A stretch of 64,000 bases of DNA. Source: Citrobacter freundii. Its GTDB lineage: Bacteria > Pseudomonadota > Gammaproteobacteria > Enterobacterales > Enterobacteriaceae. The translations under genes were made by a program, and so were the position numbers. Numbering within the stretch: the first letter of the stretch is position 1; the number at the start of each line of letters is the position of its first letter. This document shows, one piece after another, positions 9,807 through 19,448 of this stretch. The notes beneath the pieces are model-generated. The model did no database searches, was not told where the DNA came from, and saw only the letters and a list, made by a program, of their open reading frames with translations. The stretch covers positions 62,001 through 126,000 of the forward strand of contig NZ_JAALBX010000005.1 of assembly GCF_011077955.1 (NCBI RefSeq), in the 5' to 3' direction.

Positions 9807-11111
9807 ATGTCATCACACAATCGTCCCCTGAATCGTCAGGACTATAAAACCCTGACGCTCGCCGCGCTTGGCGGCGCGCTGGAGTTCTACGACTTCATCA
9901 TCTTCGTCTACTTTGCAGCGGTCGTCGGCGAGCTGTTCTTCCCAACCGATATTCCGGAGTGGTTGCGGCAGGTGCAAACCTTTGGCATTTTTGCGGCGGG
10001 ATATCTGGCGCGTCCGTTGGGCGGCATTATTATGGCGCACTTTGGCGATTTGGTTGGTCGTAAAAAAATGTTTACGCTTAGCATCCTGCTGATGGCGGTG
10101 CCGACACTGGCGATGGGCTTACTTCCAACGTACGCCTCGGTAGGCATCGTGGCACCGATATTGCTGCTATTAATGCGTTTATTACAGGGCGCGGCTATTG
10201 GCGGAGAAGTGCCCGGCGCCTGGGTTTTTGTCGCCGAGCATGTACCGGCACGGCGCATTGGTATTGCCTGCGGAACGCTGACGGCGGGGTTAACGGTCGG
10301 TATCCTGCTGGGTTCGGTCGTCGCGACGCTCATCAATACCAGCATGACCCAGCAAACCGTGCATGACTGGGGCTGGCGTATACCATTCCTGCTTGGCGGC
10401 GCGTTTGGCCTGGTCGCCATGTACTTGCGTCGTTGGTTACAAGAGACGCCGATTTTCCTTGAGATGCAGCAACGTAAAGCCCTGGCGCAGGAACTGCCGG
10501 TTAAAGCTGTGGTGGTAAGGCATAAAAAAGCGGTGGTGATTTCCATGCTGCTCACCTGGCTGCTGTCCGCGGGCATCGTAGTGGTGATTTTGATGTCTCC
10601 CGTCTGGCTGCAAAAGCAATACGGTTTTGCTCCGGCCCTGACGCTTGCGGCAAACAGTATCGCGACGATTATGCTGTGCTTTGGATGCCTGATTGCCGGG
10701 CTGGCGGCCGATCGCTTTGGCGCCAGCAAAACCTTTATTGTCGGCAGCCTGTTACTGGCCTGTTCCAGTTGGTTTTTCTACCACCTTTCCGGTGCGCATC
10801 CTGAACAACTGTTTTTACTTTACGGGGTAGTGGGGCTGTGTGTTGGCGTGGTTGGGGCAGTGCCGTACGTGATGGTGCGGGCGTTTCCGGCAGAAGTACG
10901 TTTCACCGGCATCTCTTTTTCCTATAACGTGTCTTATGCCATTTTTGGCGGCTTAACGCCGATTGCGGTCACGATGCTCATGGGCATTTCGCCGATGGCG
11001 CCCGCCTGGTATGTTTTAGCCTTATCGCTAATGGGGCTCGGGTTGGGCTTGTGGTTACGTCAGGATATTTATCAACCCGACGCGACCTCAGAACGGTTGG
11101 GCGCGCATTAA
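9807..11111 (+). CDS. MFS transporter of the metabolite:H+ symporter type
   Basis: This 434-residue protein has about twelve membrane segments and MFS hallmarks: GALEFYDFIIF in helix 1, as in the metabolite:H+ symporter (MHS) group that carries organic acids, and the loop-2 motif GDLVGRKKMF. The start at 9807 (MSSHNRP) is preferred over an upstream in-frame ATG at 9762, because the helix-1 region then begins at about residue 17 as in relatives. It is an addition between mogA and satP relative to E. coli K-12. The substrate cannot be told from the sequence; an organic acid is a family-based guess. Confidence 0.85.
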   Translation: MSSHNRPLNRQDYKTLTLAALGGALEFYDFIIFVYFAAVVGELFFPTDIPEWLRQVQTFGIFAAGYLARPLGGIIMAHFGDLVGRKKMFTLSILLMAVPTLAMGLLPTYASVGIVAPILLLLMRLLQGAAIGGEVPGAWVFVAEHVPARRIGIACGTLTAGLTVGILLGSVVATLINTSMTQQTVHDWGWRIPFLLGGAFGLVAMYLRRWLQETPIFLEMQQRKALAQELPVKAVVVRHKKAVVISMLLTWLLSAGIVVVILMSPVWLQKQYGFAPALTLAANSIATIMLCFGCLIAGLAADRFGASKTFIVGSLLLACSSWFFYHLSGAHPEQLFLLYGVVGLCVGVVGAVPYVMVRAFPAEVRFTGISFSYNVSYAIFGGLTPIAVTMLMGISPMAPAWYVLALSLMGLGLGLWLRQDIYQPDATSERLGAH

Positions 11112-11292
11112 GATAATGTACACATCATGATGGTCGTCGCCTGGTAAATGGCGACCTGTCATGACGTTACGAGCAAACATCGCCACGCCGACTTCGCCTG
11201 CGTGTGCGGTACGCGTAATGAAACCCGGCAGATGCAAAGCGACACCGTGATTTCACCGTTTATCTGGCTGTGGAATAGCATCGTCAACGCCA

Positions 11293-11323
11293 AAAAAAAA
11301 CGGCCGCCACTTGGCAGCCGTTG
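11293..11323 (-). terminator. satP terminator (minus strand)
   Basis: Read on the minus strand, the arms AACGGCTGCC and GGCGGCCGTT (one mismatched pair) enclose AAGT and run into nine T. It lies 23 bases beyond the satP stop and explains the A tract at 11292-11300 on the plus strand. Confidence 0.9.
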
Positions 11324-11345
11324 AGCGATAGGTTACATGGACAAC

Positions 11346-11912
11346 TTAGTGCTGTTCGCCAATCGGCAGTACGGTACGACCGTATTGCTCGTTGAGTACT
11401 TCGCCCATTGCCAGGTAAATGGCGCTTGCGCCACAGATAAGACCAATCCAGCCCGCAATATGAACGATGTTTTCGTTGTCAGCCAGATGACCAATTGCCA
11501 GCAAGGCAAACAGGACGGTCAGGCTCAGGAAAACAAATTGCAATACGCGCGCGCCTTTCAAGGTGCCGAAGAACATAAACAGGGTGAAAACGCCCCAGAT
11601 GCCTAAGTAAACCCCCAGAAAATGCCCGTTTGCCGCTTCCGTCAGACCCATTTTAGGCAGCAACAGAATAGCGACCAGCGTCAGCCAAAAAGAGCCGTAA
11701 GACGTAAACGCGGTCAGACCGAAAGTATTCCCTTTTTTAAATTCCAGCAGGCCTGCGAAAATTTGCGCGATACCGCCGTAAAAAATTCCCATCGCCAGAA
11801 TAATGCCGTCCAGCGGGAAAAGACCGATATTGTGCAGGTTAAGCAGAATAGTGGTCATGCCGAAACCCATTAATCCCAGCGGTGCAGGGTTAGCCAACTT
11901 AGTGTTGCCCAT
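11346..11912 (-). CDS. satP: Acetate/succinate:H+ symporter SatP
   Basis: SatP takes up acetate and succinate with protons. The 188-residue protein starts [18 protein letters not shown], containing the NPAPLGL signature of the GPR1/FUN34/YaaH (AceTr) family, and has six hydrophobic segments, the family topology. The length equals E. coli YaaH (188 aa). It is divergent from dnaK and ends at its own terminator. Confidence 0.96.
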   Translation of the reverse strand: MGNTKLANPAPLGLMGFGMTTILLNLHNIGLFPLDGIILAMGIFYGGIAQIFAGLLEFKKGNTFGLTAFTSYGSFWLTLVAILLLPKMGLTEAANGHFLGVYLGIWGVFTLFMFFGTLKGARVLQFVFLSLTVLFALLAIGHLADNENIVHIAGWIGLICGASAIYLAMGEVLNEQYGRTVLPIGEQH

Positions 11913-12054
11913 AAATCCTCAAAACGTGTGATTGTTTGATGTAAATACCCGCCGCCAGAAAGTGTGATCTGTGTCGGGCGCGGCATAATAATCAGCCGCT
12001 ATGGCGCCGTCCATGATCTGCACAGGTAAAAGAAAAAATTTTTACGTGTTACCC

Positions 12055-12080
12055 CTTGATGCACAGCGATACGACCCCAT
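12055..12080 (+). promoter_or_regulatory. Sigma-32 heat-shock promoter of dnaKJ
   Basis: The -35 element CTTGATG (12055-12061) and the -10 element CCCCATCT (12075-12082) match the sigma-32 consensus (CTTGAA, 13-15 bp, CCCCATnT) with a 13-bp spacer. The same pair is found at E. coli dnaK P1. The long leader to the ATG at 12202 matches E. coli. The remainder of the 11913-12201 spacer, including the start side of satP, shows no gene. Confidence 0.93.
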
Positions 12081-12201
12081 CTTGTAGTCAACCGCAGTGA
12101 GTGGACGTGAAAATTAATGGTAGGGCAGTTGAAACCGAGGGTTTCGCCCTTATTACAGCTTCACAACCGCATAATGACGAATTTTTAGTGGAGACGTTTA
12201 G

Positions 12202-14118
12202 ATGGGTAAAATTATTGGTATCGACCTGGGGACGACTAACTCTTGTGTCGCGATTATGGATGGTACAACCGCACGCGTACTTGAAAACGCTGAAGGTGAC
12301 CGCACCACGCCTTCTATCATTGCTTATACACAGGACGGCGAAACTCTGGTAGGTCAGCCGGCTAAACGTCAGGCAGTGACTAACCCGCAGAACACACTGT
12401 TCGCGATTAAACGCCTGATCGGTCGCCGCTTCCAGGATGAAGAAGTGCAGCGTGATGAAGCCATCATGCCGTACAAAATTATCGCCGCCGACAATGGCGA
12501 CGCATGGCTTGACGTGAAAGGCCAGAAAATGGCGCCGCCGCAGATTTCTGCGGAAGTGCTGAAAAAAATGAAGAAAACCGCGGAAGACTACCTGGGCGAG
12601 CCGGTAACTGAAGCCGTTATTACCGTACCGGCATACTTTAACGATGCTCAGCGTCAGGCGACTAAAGACGCCGGTCGTATCGCGGGTCTGGAAGTAAAAC
12701 GTATCATCAACGAACCGACCGCTGCCGCGCTGGCGTACGGTCTGGATAAAGAAGTGGGTAACCGTACTATCGCGGTTTATGACCTGGGCGGCGGTACTTT
12801 CGATATCTCTATTATCGAAATCGACGACGTTGACGGCGAAAAAACCTTTGAAGTACTGGCGACCAACGGTGATACCCACCTGGGTGGTGAAGACTTCGAT
12901 AGCCGCATGATCAACTACCTGGTAGAAGAGTTTAAGAAAGACCAGGGTATCGATCTGCGTAACGATCCGCTGGCAATGCAGCGTCTGAAAGAAGCCGCAG
13001 AAAAAGCGAAAATTGAGCTGTCTTCCGCTCAGCAGACCGACGTGAACCTGCCGTACATCACTGCAGACGCCACCGGTCCGAAACACATGAACATCAAAGT
13101 GACCCGTGCGAAACTGGAAAGCCTGGTCGAAGACCTGGTAAACCGTTCTATCGAGCCGCTGAAAGTTGCTTTGCAGGATGCTGGCCTGTCCGTATCCGAC
13201 GTGCAGGATGTTATCCTGGTCGGTGGTCAGACTCGTATGCCGATGGTGCAGAAAAAAGTTGCCGAGTTCTTTGGTAAAGAACCGCGTAAAGACGTTAACC
13301 CGGACGAAGCTGTGGCAATTGGTGCAGCGGTTCAGGGCGGCGTGCTGACTGGCGACGTTAAAGACGTACTGCTGCTGGACGTTACCCCGCTGTCACTGGG
13401 TATCGAAACCATGGGCGGCGTGATGACGGCGCTTATCAGCAAAAACACCACCATCCCGACCAAGCACAGCCAGGTGTTCTCTACCGCTGAAGACAACCAG
13501 TCTGCGGTAACCATCCATGTGCTGCAGGGTGAACGTAAACGCGCCAGCGATAACAAATCTCTGGGCCAGTTCAACCTGGACGGGATTAACCCGGCACCGC
13601 GCGGTATGCCGCAGATCGAAGTCACGTTCGACATCGATGCGGACGGTATCCTGCACGTGTCTGCGAAAGATAAAAACAGCGGTCGTGAGCAGAAAATCAC
13701 CATCAAGGCATCTTCTGGTCTGAACGAAGAAGAAATCCAAAAAATGGTGCGCGAAGCGGAAGCGAATGCTGAATCTGACCGTAAGTTTGAAGAGCTGGTA
13801 CAGACCCGCAACCAGGCGGACCATCTGGTGCACAGCACTCGCAAACAGGTTGAAGAAGCAGGCGAGCAACTGCCGGCTGATGACAAAACTGCCATCGAGT
13901 CTGCACTGAGCGCGCTGGAAACCTCGCTGAAAGGCGAAGATAAAGCCGATATCGAAGCCAAAATGCAGGCGCTGGCACAGGTTTCCCAGAAACTGATGGA
14001 AATCGCACAGCAGCAACATGCACAGCAGCAAGCGGGTTCCGCTGACGCTTCTGCGAACAACGCGAAAGATGATGATGTTGTCGACGCTGAGTTCGAAGAA
14101 GTTAAAGATAAAAAATAA
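12202..14118 (+). CDS. dnaK: Hsp70 chaperone DnaK
   Basis: DnaK is the ATP-driven Hsp70 that binds exposed hydrophobic segments with DnaJ and GrpE. The 638-residue protein has the enteric length. The ATPase domain opens [16 protein letters not shown]199 is in the [15 protein letters not shown] loop; the linker [12 protein letters not shown] leads to the substrate-binding domain; the tail ends with the acidic [12 protein letters not shown] motif. The dense use of common codons fits high expression. It is transcribed with dnaJ from a sigma-32 promoter. Confidence 0.99.
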   Translation: MGKIIGIDLGTTNSCVAIMDGTTARVLENAEGDRTTPSIIAYTQDGETLVGQPAKRQAVTNPQNTLFAIKRLIGRRFQDEEVQRDEAIMPYKIIAADNGDAWLDVKGQKMAPPQISAEVLKKMKKTAEDYLGEPVTEAVITVPAYFNDAQRQATKDAGRIAGLEVKRIINEPTAAALAYGLDKEVGNRTIAVYDLGGGTFDISIIEIDDVDGEKTFEVLATNGDTHLGGEDFDSRMINYLVEEFKKDQGIDLRNDPLAMQRLKEAAEKAKIELSSAQQTDVNLPYITADATGPKHMNIKVTRAKLESLVEDLVNRSIEPLKVALQDAGLSVSDVQDVILVGGQTRMPMVQKKVAEFFGKEPRKDVNPDEAVAIGAAVQGGVLTGDVKDVLLLDVTPLSLGIETMGGVMTALISKNTTIPTKHSQVFSTAEDNQSAVTIHVLQGERKRASDNKSLGQFNLDGINPAPRGMPQIEVTFDIDADGILHVSAKDKNSGREQKITIKASSGLNEEEIQKMVREAEANAESDRKFEELVQTRNQADHLVHSTRKQVEEAGEQLPADDKTAIESALSALETSLKGEDKADIEAKMQALAQVSQKLMEIAQQQHAQQQAGSADASANNAKDDDVVDAEFEEVKDKK

Positions 14119-14147
14119 TCGCCCTTTGAACGGGTAAAATACTGATA

Positions 14148-14175
14148 CGGGCGAAGAGGAATTCCTCTCCGCCCG
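14148..14175 (+). other. Intercistronic hairpin between dnaK and dnaJ
   Basis: A 28-nt near-perfect inverted repeat (arms CGGGCGAAGAGGAA and its complement with one A-C mismatch) sits in the 149-nt dnaK-dnaJ spacer and is followed by TTTATTCTTG. It resembles a leaky terminator or mRNA-stabilising stem and could help set the higher DnaK than DnaJ level; that role is inference. Confidence 0.65.
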
Positions 14176-14267
14176 TTTATTCTTGTATTCCCGGATGAAT
14201 TTGCGTTGCTTCCCGAACAACGCGAGTACGGCGTGAATGAAACAGGGAATAGAGGCAGATAAAAGAG

Positions 14268-15404
14268 ATGGCGAAAAAAGACTATTACGAGATTTTAGGC
14301 GTTCCGAAAACGGCGGAAGAGCGTGAAATCAAAAAGGCTTACAAACGCCTGGCAATGAAGTTTCACCCGGACCGTAATCAGGGTGATAAAGACGCTGAAG
14401 ACAAATTCAAAGAGATTAAAGAAGCCTATGAAGTGCTGACCGACGCGCAAAAACGCGCGGCTTACGATCAGTACGGCCATGCCGCATTTGAACAAGGTGG
14501 CATGGGTGGCGGTGGATTTGGCGGTGGCGGCGGCGCTGATTTCAGCGATATCTTCGGCGATGTTTTCGGTGATATTTTTGGCGGCGGTCGTGGTCGTCAG
14601 CGCGCGTCGCGTGGCTCCGATCTGCGTTACAACATGGAACTGACCCTCGAAGAAGCGGTGCGCGGCGTCACCAAAGAGATCCGCATTCCGACGCTTGAAG
14701 AGTGTGATGTTTGCCATGGCAACGGCGCGAAACCGGGCACCCAACCGCAGACCTGTCCGACCTGCCATGGTGCAGGCCAGGTGCAGATGCGTCAGGGCTT
14801 CTTTGCGGTGCAGCAAACCTGTCCGCACTGCCAGGGTCGCGGTACGTTGATTAAAGACCCGTGCACCAAGTGTCATGGACACGGTCGCGTAGAGAAATCC
14901 AAAACGCTGTCGGTGAAAATCCCGGCGGGCGTAGATACGGGCGATCGCATCCGTCTGGCAGGCGAGGGTGAAGCCGGCGAGCATGGCGCGCCAGCGGGCG
15001 ATTTGTACGTCCAGGTGCAAGTGAAACAGCACCCGATCTTCGAGCGTGAAGGCAATAATTTGTACTGTGAAGTGCCGATTAACTTCGCCATGGCGGCCCT
15101 CGGTGGTGAAATTGAAGTGCCGACGCTAGATGGCCGCGTGAAGCTGAAAGTGCCGAGTGAGACGCAGACCGGTAAACTCTTCCGCATGCGCGGTAAAGGG
15201 GTTAAATCGGTACGCGGCGGCGCTCAGGGCGACCTGTTATGCCGTGTTGTCGTCGAAACGCCTGTAGGCCTCAATGAGAAACAAAAACAACTTTTAAAAG
15301 ATCTTCAGGAAAGTTTTGGCGGTCCTACGGGTGAGCACAACAGCCCGCGGTCGAAAAGTTTTTTTGACGGCGTAAAGAAGTTTTTTGACGATCTGACTCG
15401 CTAA
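14268..15404 (+). CDS. dnaJ: Hsp40 co-chaperone DnaJ
   Basis: DnaJ delivers clients to DnaK and stimulates its ATPase. The 378-residue protein has, in order, the J domain with the HPD triad ([14 protein letters not shown], about residues 32-37), a Gly/Phe-rich stretch (about 75-110), four CxxCxGxG zinc repeats ([32 protein letters not shown], about 145-205), and two C-terminal beta-sandwich domains. It is cotranscribed with dnaK. Confidence 0.98.
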   Translation: MAKKDYYEILGVPKTAEEREIKKAYKRLAMKFHPDRNQGDKDAEDKFKEIKEAYEVLTDAQKRAAYDQYGHAAFEQGGMGGGGFGGGGGADFSDIFGDVFGDIFGGGRGRQRASRGSDLRYNMELTLEEAVRGVTKEIRIPTLEECDVCHGNGAKPGTQPQTCPTCHGAGQVQMRQGFFAVQQTCPHCQGRGTLIKDPCTKCHGHGRVEKSKTLSVKIPAGVDTGDRIRLAGEGEAGEHGAPAGDLYVQVQVKQHPIFEREGNNLYCEVPINFAMAALGGEIEVPTLDGRVKLKVPSETQTGKLFRMRGKGVKSVRGGAQGDLLCRVVVETPVGLNEKQKQLLKDLQESFGGPTGEHNSPRSKSFFDGVKKFFDDLTR

Positions 15405-15428
15405 ATCCTACAATTCAATATGTTAAAG

Positions 15429-15464
15429 CCTGTACCTTACTTGTGTAGGTACAGGTTTTTTTTT
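15429..15464 (+). terminator. dnaKJ terminator
   Basis: The arms CCTGTACCT (15429-15437) and AGGTACAGG (15447-15455) are followed by nine T, shortly after the dnaJ stop. The remaining bases to the nhaA start (15465-15644) are AT-rich, contain no gene and should hold the nhaA promoter and NhaR sites, which I could not delimit. Confidence 0.93.
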
Positions 15465-15644
15465 GACTGTTTTGCCGACATAACGGGACGTCCCCTTTCC
15501 ATAAAGTCGTCTTATTATTTTTCTATGTTCGTTTTTTACGATCTGATAAGGCGAAATAATCTTATTTTAACGAACTGTTAAGCACGATAGGATAGAGATA
15601 TATCGTATTTAAATAAAATTCATGAAGTTATCAGGTAATCCAAT

Positions 15645-16823
15645 ATGTCTAAATTGATTCAACGTTTTCTGGCTAACGAGGCGTCGGGTGGCGTGCTACT
15701 CATTATTGCCGCCGGTGTGGCTATGGTACTGGCGAATCTGGACAGCACGCATACAGCCTATCAGCAGTTTCTCAGCACCCCGGTAGAACTCCGCGTGGGG
15801 GCGCTTGAGATCAATAAAAATATGCTGTTATGGATTAACGATGCCCTCATGGCGATCTTCTTTTTAATGATTGGCCTCGAAGTGAAGCGGGAATTGCTGG
15901 AAGGTTCTCTTGCCAGTCGTCGTCAGGCTGCCTTCCCGGTTATCGCTGCGCTTGGTGGTATGGTGGTCCCGGCCGCGCTCTACATGATTTTCAACTTCCA
16001 GGACCCTGTTACTCGCGAGGGATGGGCGATCCCCGCCGCGACTGACATCGCCTTTGCGCTGGGAGTGCTGGCGTTACTGGGCAACCGTGTGCCGCCAGCG
16101 TTGAAGGTGTTTTTGATGGCGCTGGCGATTATTGACGATCTCGGGGCGATCGTTATTATCGCGCTCTTTTATACCCACCAGTTATCGGTGCTGTCACTTA
16201 TGGTGGCAGCCGGAGCAATTACAGTATTAGTGCTATTAAATGTGCTGAATGTACGCCGGACCGGTATTTATATTCTGGCAGGCGTCGTACTCTGGACGGC
16301 GGTATTGAAATCCGGCATCCATGCAACGCTTGCGGGCGTCATTATCGGCTTCCTGATCCCGCTTAAGACGCAGAATGGACATTCTCCGGCCCGATCGCTT
16401 GAGCATATTCTGCATCCGTGGGTCGCGTTTTTGATTCTGCCACTGTTTGCTTTTGCCAATGCGGGGGTTTCATTTGAAGGCGTCACCGTGGAAGGGTTAA
16501 CCTCCGTGTTGCCGCTTGGCATCATTGCCGGACTGTTTATTGGTAAGCCCTTAGGCATTGGGCTGTTCTGCCTGCTGGCTGTGAAGCTCAAATGGGCCTC
16601 TTTGCCGCAGGGTACGTCATTTAAAGAAATTATGGCGGTTGGGGTGTTATGCGGCATCGGTTTTACCATGTCCATCTTCATCGCAACGCTGGCATTTAGT
16701 CATGCCGATTCCACGCTTATTACGTGGGCGAAACTGGGCATTCTTATCGGCTCGCTACTGGCGGCAATCACAGGCTACGGCCTGCTACGGATACGATATT
16801 CAGGCACAGCTGTCCGCGTCTGA
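15645..16823 (+). CDS. nhaA: Na+/H+ antiporter NhaA
   Basis: NhaA exchanges two protons for one sodium ion across the inner membrane and is the main enteric protection against sodium and alkaline stress. The 392-residue protein (388 in E. coli) has twelve membrane segments. The two adjacent aspartates of the ion-binding site are in the [16 protein letters not shown] segment (around residues 163-164), and the unwound helix IV segment with [11 protein letters not shown] is present. nhaR, its activator, follows on the same strand. Confidence 0.97.
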   Translation: MSKLIQRFLANEASGGVLLIIAAGVAMVLANLDSTHTAYQQFLSTPVELRVGALEINKNMLLWINDALMAIFFLMIGLEVKRELLEGSLASRRQAAFPVIAALGGMVVPAALYMIFNFQDPVTREGWAIPAATDIAFALGVLALLGNRVPPALKVFLMALAIIDDLGAIVIIALFYTHQLSVLSLMVAAGAITVLVLLNVLNVRRTGIYILAGVVLWTAVLKSGIHATLAGVIIGFLIPLKTQNGHSPARSLEHILHPWVAFLILPLFAFANAGVSFEGVTVEGLTSVLPLGIIAGLFIGKPLGIGLFCLLAVKLKWASLPQGTSFKEIMAVGVLCGIGFTMSIFIATLAFSHADSTLITWAKLGILIGSLLAAITGYGLLRIRYSGTAVRV

Positions 16824-16884
16824 ATCGACATGACAAGGAAACGTTCTTGCCGAACATTACTATTCATCAGGGAGCGAAAGCGAT

Positions 16885-17781
16885 ATGTCACATATTAACT
16901 ACAACCACCTTTATTACTTCTGGCACGTCTATAAGAAAGGCTCGGTGGTTGGCGCAGCGGAAGCGTTATATCTGACACCGCAAACCATCACGGGGCAGAT
17001 CAAAGCCCTGGAAGAACGGTTACAGGGCAAGCTGTTTAAACGTAAAGGGCGTGGTATTGAGCCGAGCGAACTCGGGGAGTTAGTGTTTCGCTATGCCGAT
17101 CGTATGTTTACGCTCAGCCAGGAGATGCTGGATATCGTCAACTATCGCAAGGAATCACACCTGCTGTTTGACGTAGGCGTTGCGGACGCGCTTTCTAAAC
17201 GCCTGGTAAGCGGCGTCCTGGACGCTGCGGTGGTGGAAGACGAACAAATCCATCTGCGTTGCTTTGAGTCCACCCATGAAATGCTGCTTGAGCAGTTAAG
17301 CCAGCATAAACTGGATATGATTATCTCCGATTGCCCAATCGACTCGACCCAGCAAGAAGGGTTGTTTTCAGTCAAAATCGGGGAGTGCGGCGTGAGTTTT
17401 TGGTGCCAGTCCCCCGGGCCTGAGAAACCCTTCCCTGACTGCCTTGAGGAGCGTCGGTTGCTCATTCCCGGCCGCCGTTCAATGCTTGGACGCAAGGTCC
17501 TGAACTGGATCCATTCGCAGGCGTTGAATATTGAGATTCTGGGCGAGTTTGATGATGCCGCGCTGATGAAAGCTTTCGGCTGCGCCCATGACGCCATTTT
17601 TGTTGCGCCGACGCTTTATACGCAGGATTTCTTCGATGATAAGACGGTGGTGGAGATAGGTCGCATAGATAATGTGATGGAAGAGTATCACGCCATTTTC
17701 GCCGAGCGTATGATTCAGCACCCTGCGGTCCAGCGCATCTGTAACCGGGATTATTCGTCGCTCTTTAGCTTGCCTGGGTAA
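16885..17781 (+). CDS. nhaR: LysR-type activator NhaR
   Basis: NhaR activates nhaA in response to sodium, and in E. coli also regulates pgaABCD and osmC. The 298-residue protein has an N-terminal winged helix ([20 protein letters not shown], then [20 protein letters not shown]) and the periplasmic-binding-like sensor domain typical of the family. The ATG at 16885 gives the sequence [13 protein letters not shown] as in E. coli. It lies 61 bp after nhaA, and is probably read from the nhaA transcript and its own promoter. Confidence 0.96.
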   Translation: MSHINYNHLYYFWHVYKKGSVVGAAEALYLTPQTITGQIKALEERLQGKLFKRKGRGIEPSELGELVFRYADRMFTLSQEMLDIVNYRKESHLLFDVGVADALSKRLVSGVLDAAVVEDEQIHLRCFESTHEMLLEQLSQHKLDMIISDCPIDSTQQEGLFSVKIGECGVSFWCQSPGPEKPFPDCLEERRLLIPGRRSMLGRKVLNWIHSQALNIEILGEFDDAALMKAFGCAHDAIFVAPTLYTQDFFDDKTVVEIGRIDNVMEEYHAIFAERMIQHPAVQRICNRDYSSLFSLPG

Positions 17782-17792
17782 ACGGCAGCTAT

Positions 17793-17823
17793 AAAAAAAC
17801 CCGCGTTAAGCGGGTTTTTTTTT
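17793..17823. terminator. Bidirectional terminator between nhaR and rpsT
   Basis: The symmetric sequence with arms AAAAACCCGC and GCGGGTTTTT around GTTAA has an A tract on one side and a T tract on the other, so it can end both nhaR (plus) and rpsT (minus) transcripts. Confidence 0.94.
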
Positions 17824-17844
17824 GCAAAGCCTCAACAACAGCGA

Positions 17845-18129
<285 letters not shown>

Positions 18130-18155
18130 CTATATGGACAATTCAAAGGCCGAGG

Positions 18156-18184
18156 AATATGCCCTCTTAGCCCTCTTTTGTCAA
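18156..18184 (-). promoter_or_regulatory. rpsT proximal promoter
   Basis: On the minus strand a perfect -35 TTGACA (18184-18179) is separated by 17 bp from the -10 CATATT (18161-18156), about 48 bp before the rpsT start codon. This is in the position of the proximal rpsT promoter in E. coli. Confidence 0.82.
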
Positions 18185-18376
18185 TGGATTTGTGCAAATA
18201 AGCGCCGTTAATAAAGCGACACTCGTTACGTAGTGATGGCGCAGGATTCTACCAGCTTGCGGCTCGCGAATACAGCCTTTCAGGGACAAAAATAGTAAAG
18301 GCTCGCGGTGATTTGGCATGATGGGCGCTAAGTGGCACAAAAGTACCGGTTTATAGGCCGTATATACAATCGCAGG
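18185..18376. other. Intergenic spacer between rpsT and ribF promoters
   Basis: No gene is supported here. The stretch around 18220-18300, read on the plus strand, resembles the DNA annotated as yaaY in E. coli (LRSDGAGFYQLA is legible), but there is no start codon and the frame closes early, so it is treated as conserved regulatory DNA upstream of rpsT rather than a gene. Confidence 0.55.
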
Positions 18377-18405
18377 TTAACCTTGTGAGCGGTACACGCT
18401 ATAAT
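18377..18405 (+). promoter_or_regulatory. ribF promoter
   Basis: A perfect -10 TATAAT (18400-18405) lies 17 bp after a weak -35 TTAACC (18377-18382), 30 bp before the ribF ATG. Confidence 0.7.
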
Positions 18406-18434
18406 CCGACGATTTTCACCCTGTTGAGCCTGTC

Positions 18435-19394
18435 ATGAAGCTGATACGCGGCATTCACAATTTGACCTCTGAACACCGTGGTTGTGTCCTCACTATTGGT
18501 AATTTCGATGGCGTGCATCGCGGTCATCAGGCGTTGCTTGCCGGATTGCGCGAAGAAGGCCGTCGTCGCAACTTGCCGGTTATGGTGATGATATTTGAAC
18601 CCCAGCCGCTTGAATTGTTTGCGGCGGGTAACGCGCCTGCGCGCTTAACCCGGCTTCGCGAAAAGCTGAAGTACCTGGCGCAATCCGAGGTGGATTATGT
18701 CCTGTGCGTCAGATTTGACCGGCGTTTCGCCGCGCTCACCGCGCAAACGTTCGTCAGCGATTTACTGGTGCAGCGCCTCGGGGTGGAGTTTCTGGCGGTA
18801 GGGGATGATTTCCGCTTTGGCGCTGGTCGTCAGGGGGATTTCTTGTTATTACAGAAAGCCGGCCAGGAATTTGGCTTCAATGTCACCAGCACCCAGACTT
18901 TCTGTCACGGTGGCGTGCGCGTCAGCAGCACCGCGGTGCGTGAGGCGCTGGCGAAGGATGAGCTTGAACAGGCGGAAAAACTGCTTGGCCATCCATTTAT
19001 GATTTCAGGCCGCGTGGTTCATGGCGATGAACTTGGCAGAACCATCGGCTTCCCGACGGCAAACTTACCGCTGCGCCGTCAGGTTTCCCCGGTAAAAGGG
19101 GTTTATGCGGTTGAAGTAATGGGACTTGGCGATAAGCCGCTGCCGGGTGTCGCGAATATCGGCACACGCCCAACAGTACAGGGAATGCGCCAGCAGCTTG
19201 AAGTTCATCTGCTGGACATTGCAATGGACCTCTACGGACGCCATATAGATGTAGTGCTGCGTAAGAAAATACGTAATGAGCAGCGATTTGCCTCACTTGA
19301 TGAGCTGAAAGCGCAAATCGCCAGAGATGTCGTAACGGCCCGCGAGTTTTTTGGGTTGGCTACCCGCCAGATAATGGGAAACAAGACCAGTTAG
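18435..19394 (+). CDS. ribF: Bifunctional riboflavin kinase / FAD synthetase
   Basis: RibF makes FMN from riboflavin and then FAD. The 319-residue protein has the N-terminal adenylyltransferase domain with GNFDGVHRGHQ (residues 22-32) and SSTAVREALA, and the C-terminal flavokinase domain with RTIGFPTANLPL (around residue 200). It heads the ribF-ileS-lspA-fkpB-ispH run, as in E. coli. The gap of 54 bp to ileS has no terminator. Confidence 0.97.
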   Translation: MKLIRGIHNLTSEHRGCVLTIGNFDGVHRGHQALLAGLREEGRRRNLPVMVMIFEPQPLELFAAGNAPARLTRLREKLKYLAQSEVDYVLCVRFDRRFAALTAQTFVSDLLVQRLGVEFLAVGDDFRFGAGRQGDFLLLQKAGQEFGFNVTSTQTFCHGGVRVSSTAVREALAKDELEQAEKLLGHPFMISGRVVHGDELGRTIGFPTANLPLRRQVSPVKGVYAVEVMGLGDKPLPGVANIGTRPTVQGMRQQLEVHLLDIAMDLYGRHIDVVLRKKIRNEQRFASLDELKAQIARDVVTAREFFGLATRQIMGNKTS

Positions 19395-19448
19395 CCGGCT
19401 TTAGGCCTGTTGGTGTTTATCAAACCGAGATACGGAACCGAGAATCTA

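Noticed and set aside
11148-11324. A 58-codon open frame between the MFS gene and satP, with a readable ACVCGTRNETRQMQ stretch.
   Set aside because: It has no ribosome-binding site, runs through the satP terminator on the opposite strand, and matches no family I recognise. It could be a remnant but I cannot support it as a gene.
12088-13086. A 332-codon open frame antisense to dnaK.
   Set aside because: Long antisense frames are common opposite dnaK because of its codon bias. The dnaK frame is unambiguous, and the antisense product has no recognisable domain.
18134-18211. A 25-codon open frame in the rpsT-ribF spacer.
   Set aside because: It lies across the rpsT promoter (-10 and -35 on the other strand), is very short and has no clear ribosome-binding site.
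18220-18310. Sequence resembling E. coli yaaY.
   Set aside because: There is no start codon and the frame ends after about 31 codons; yaaY itself is a doubtful gene. Similarity is better explained by conserved rpsT promoter DNA.
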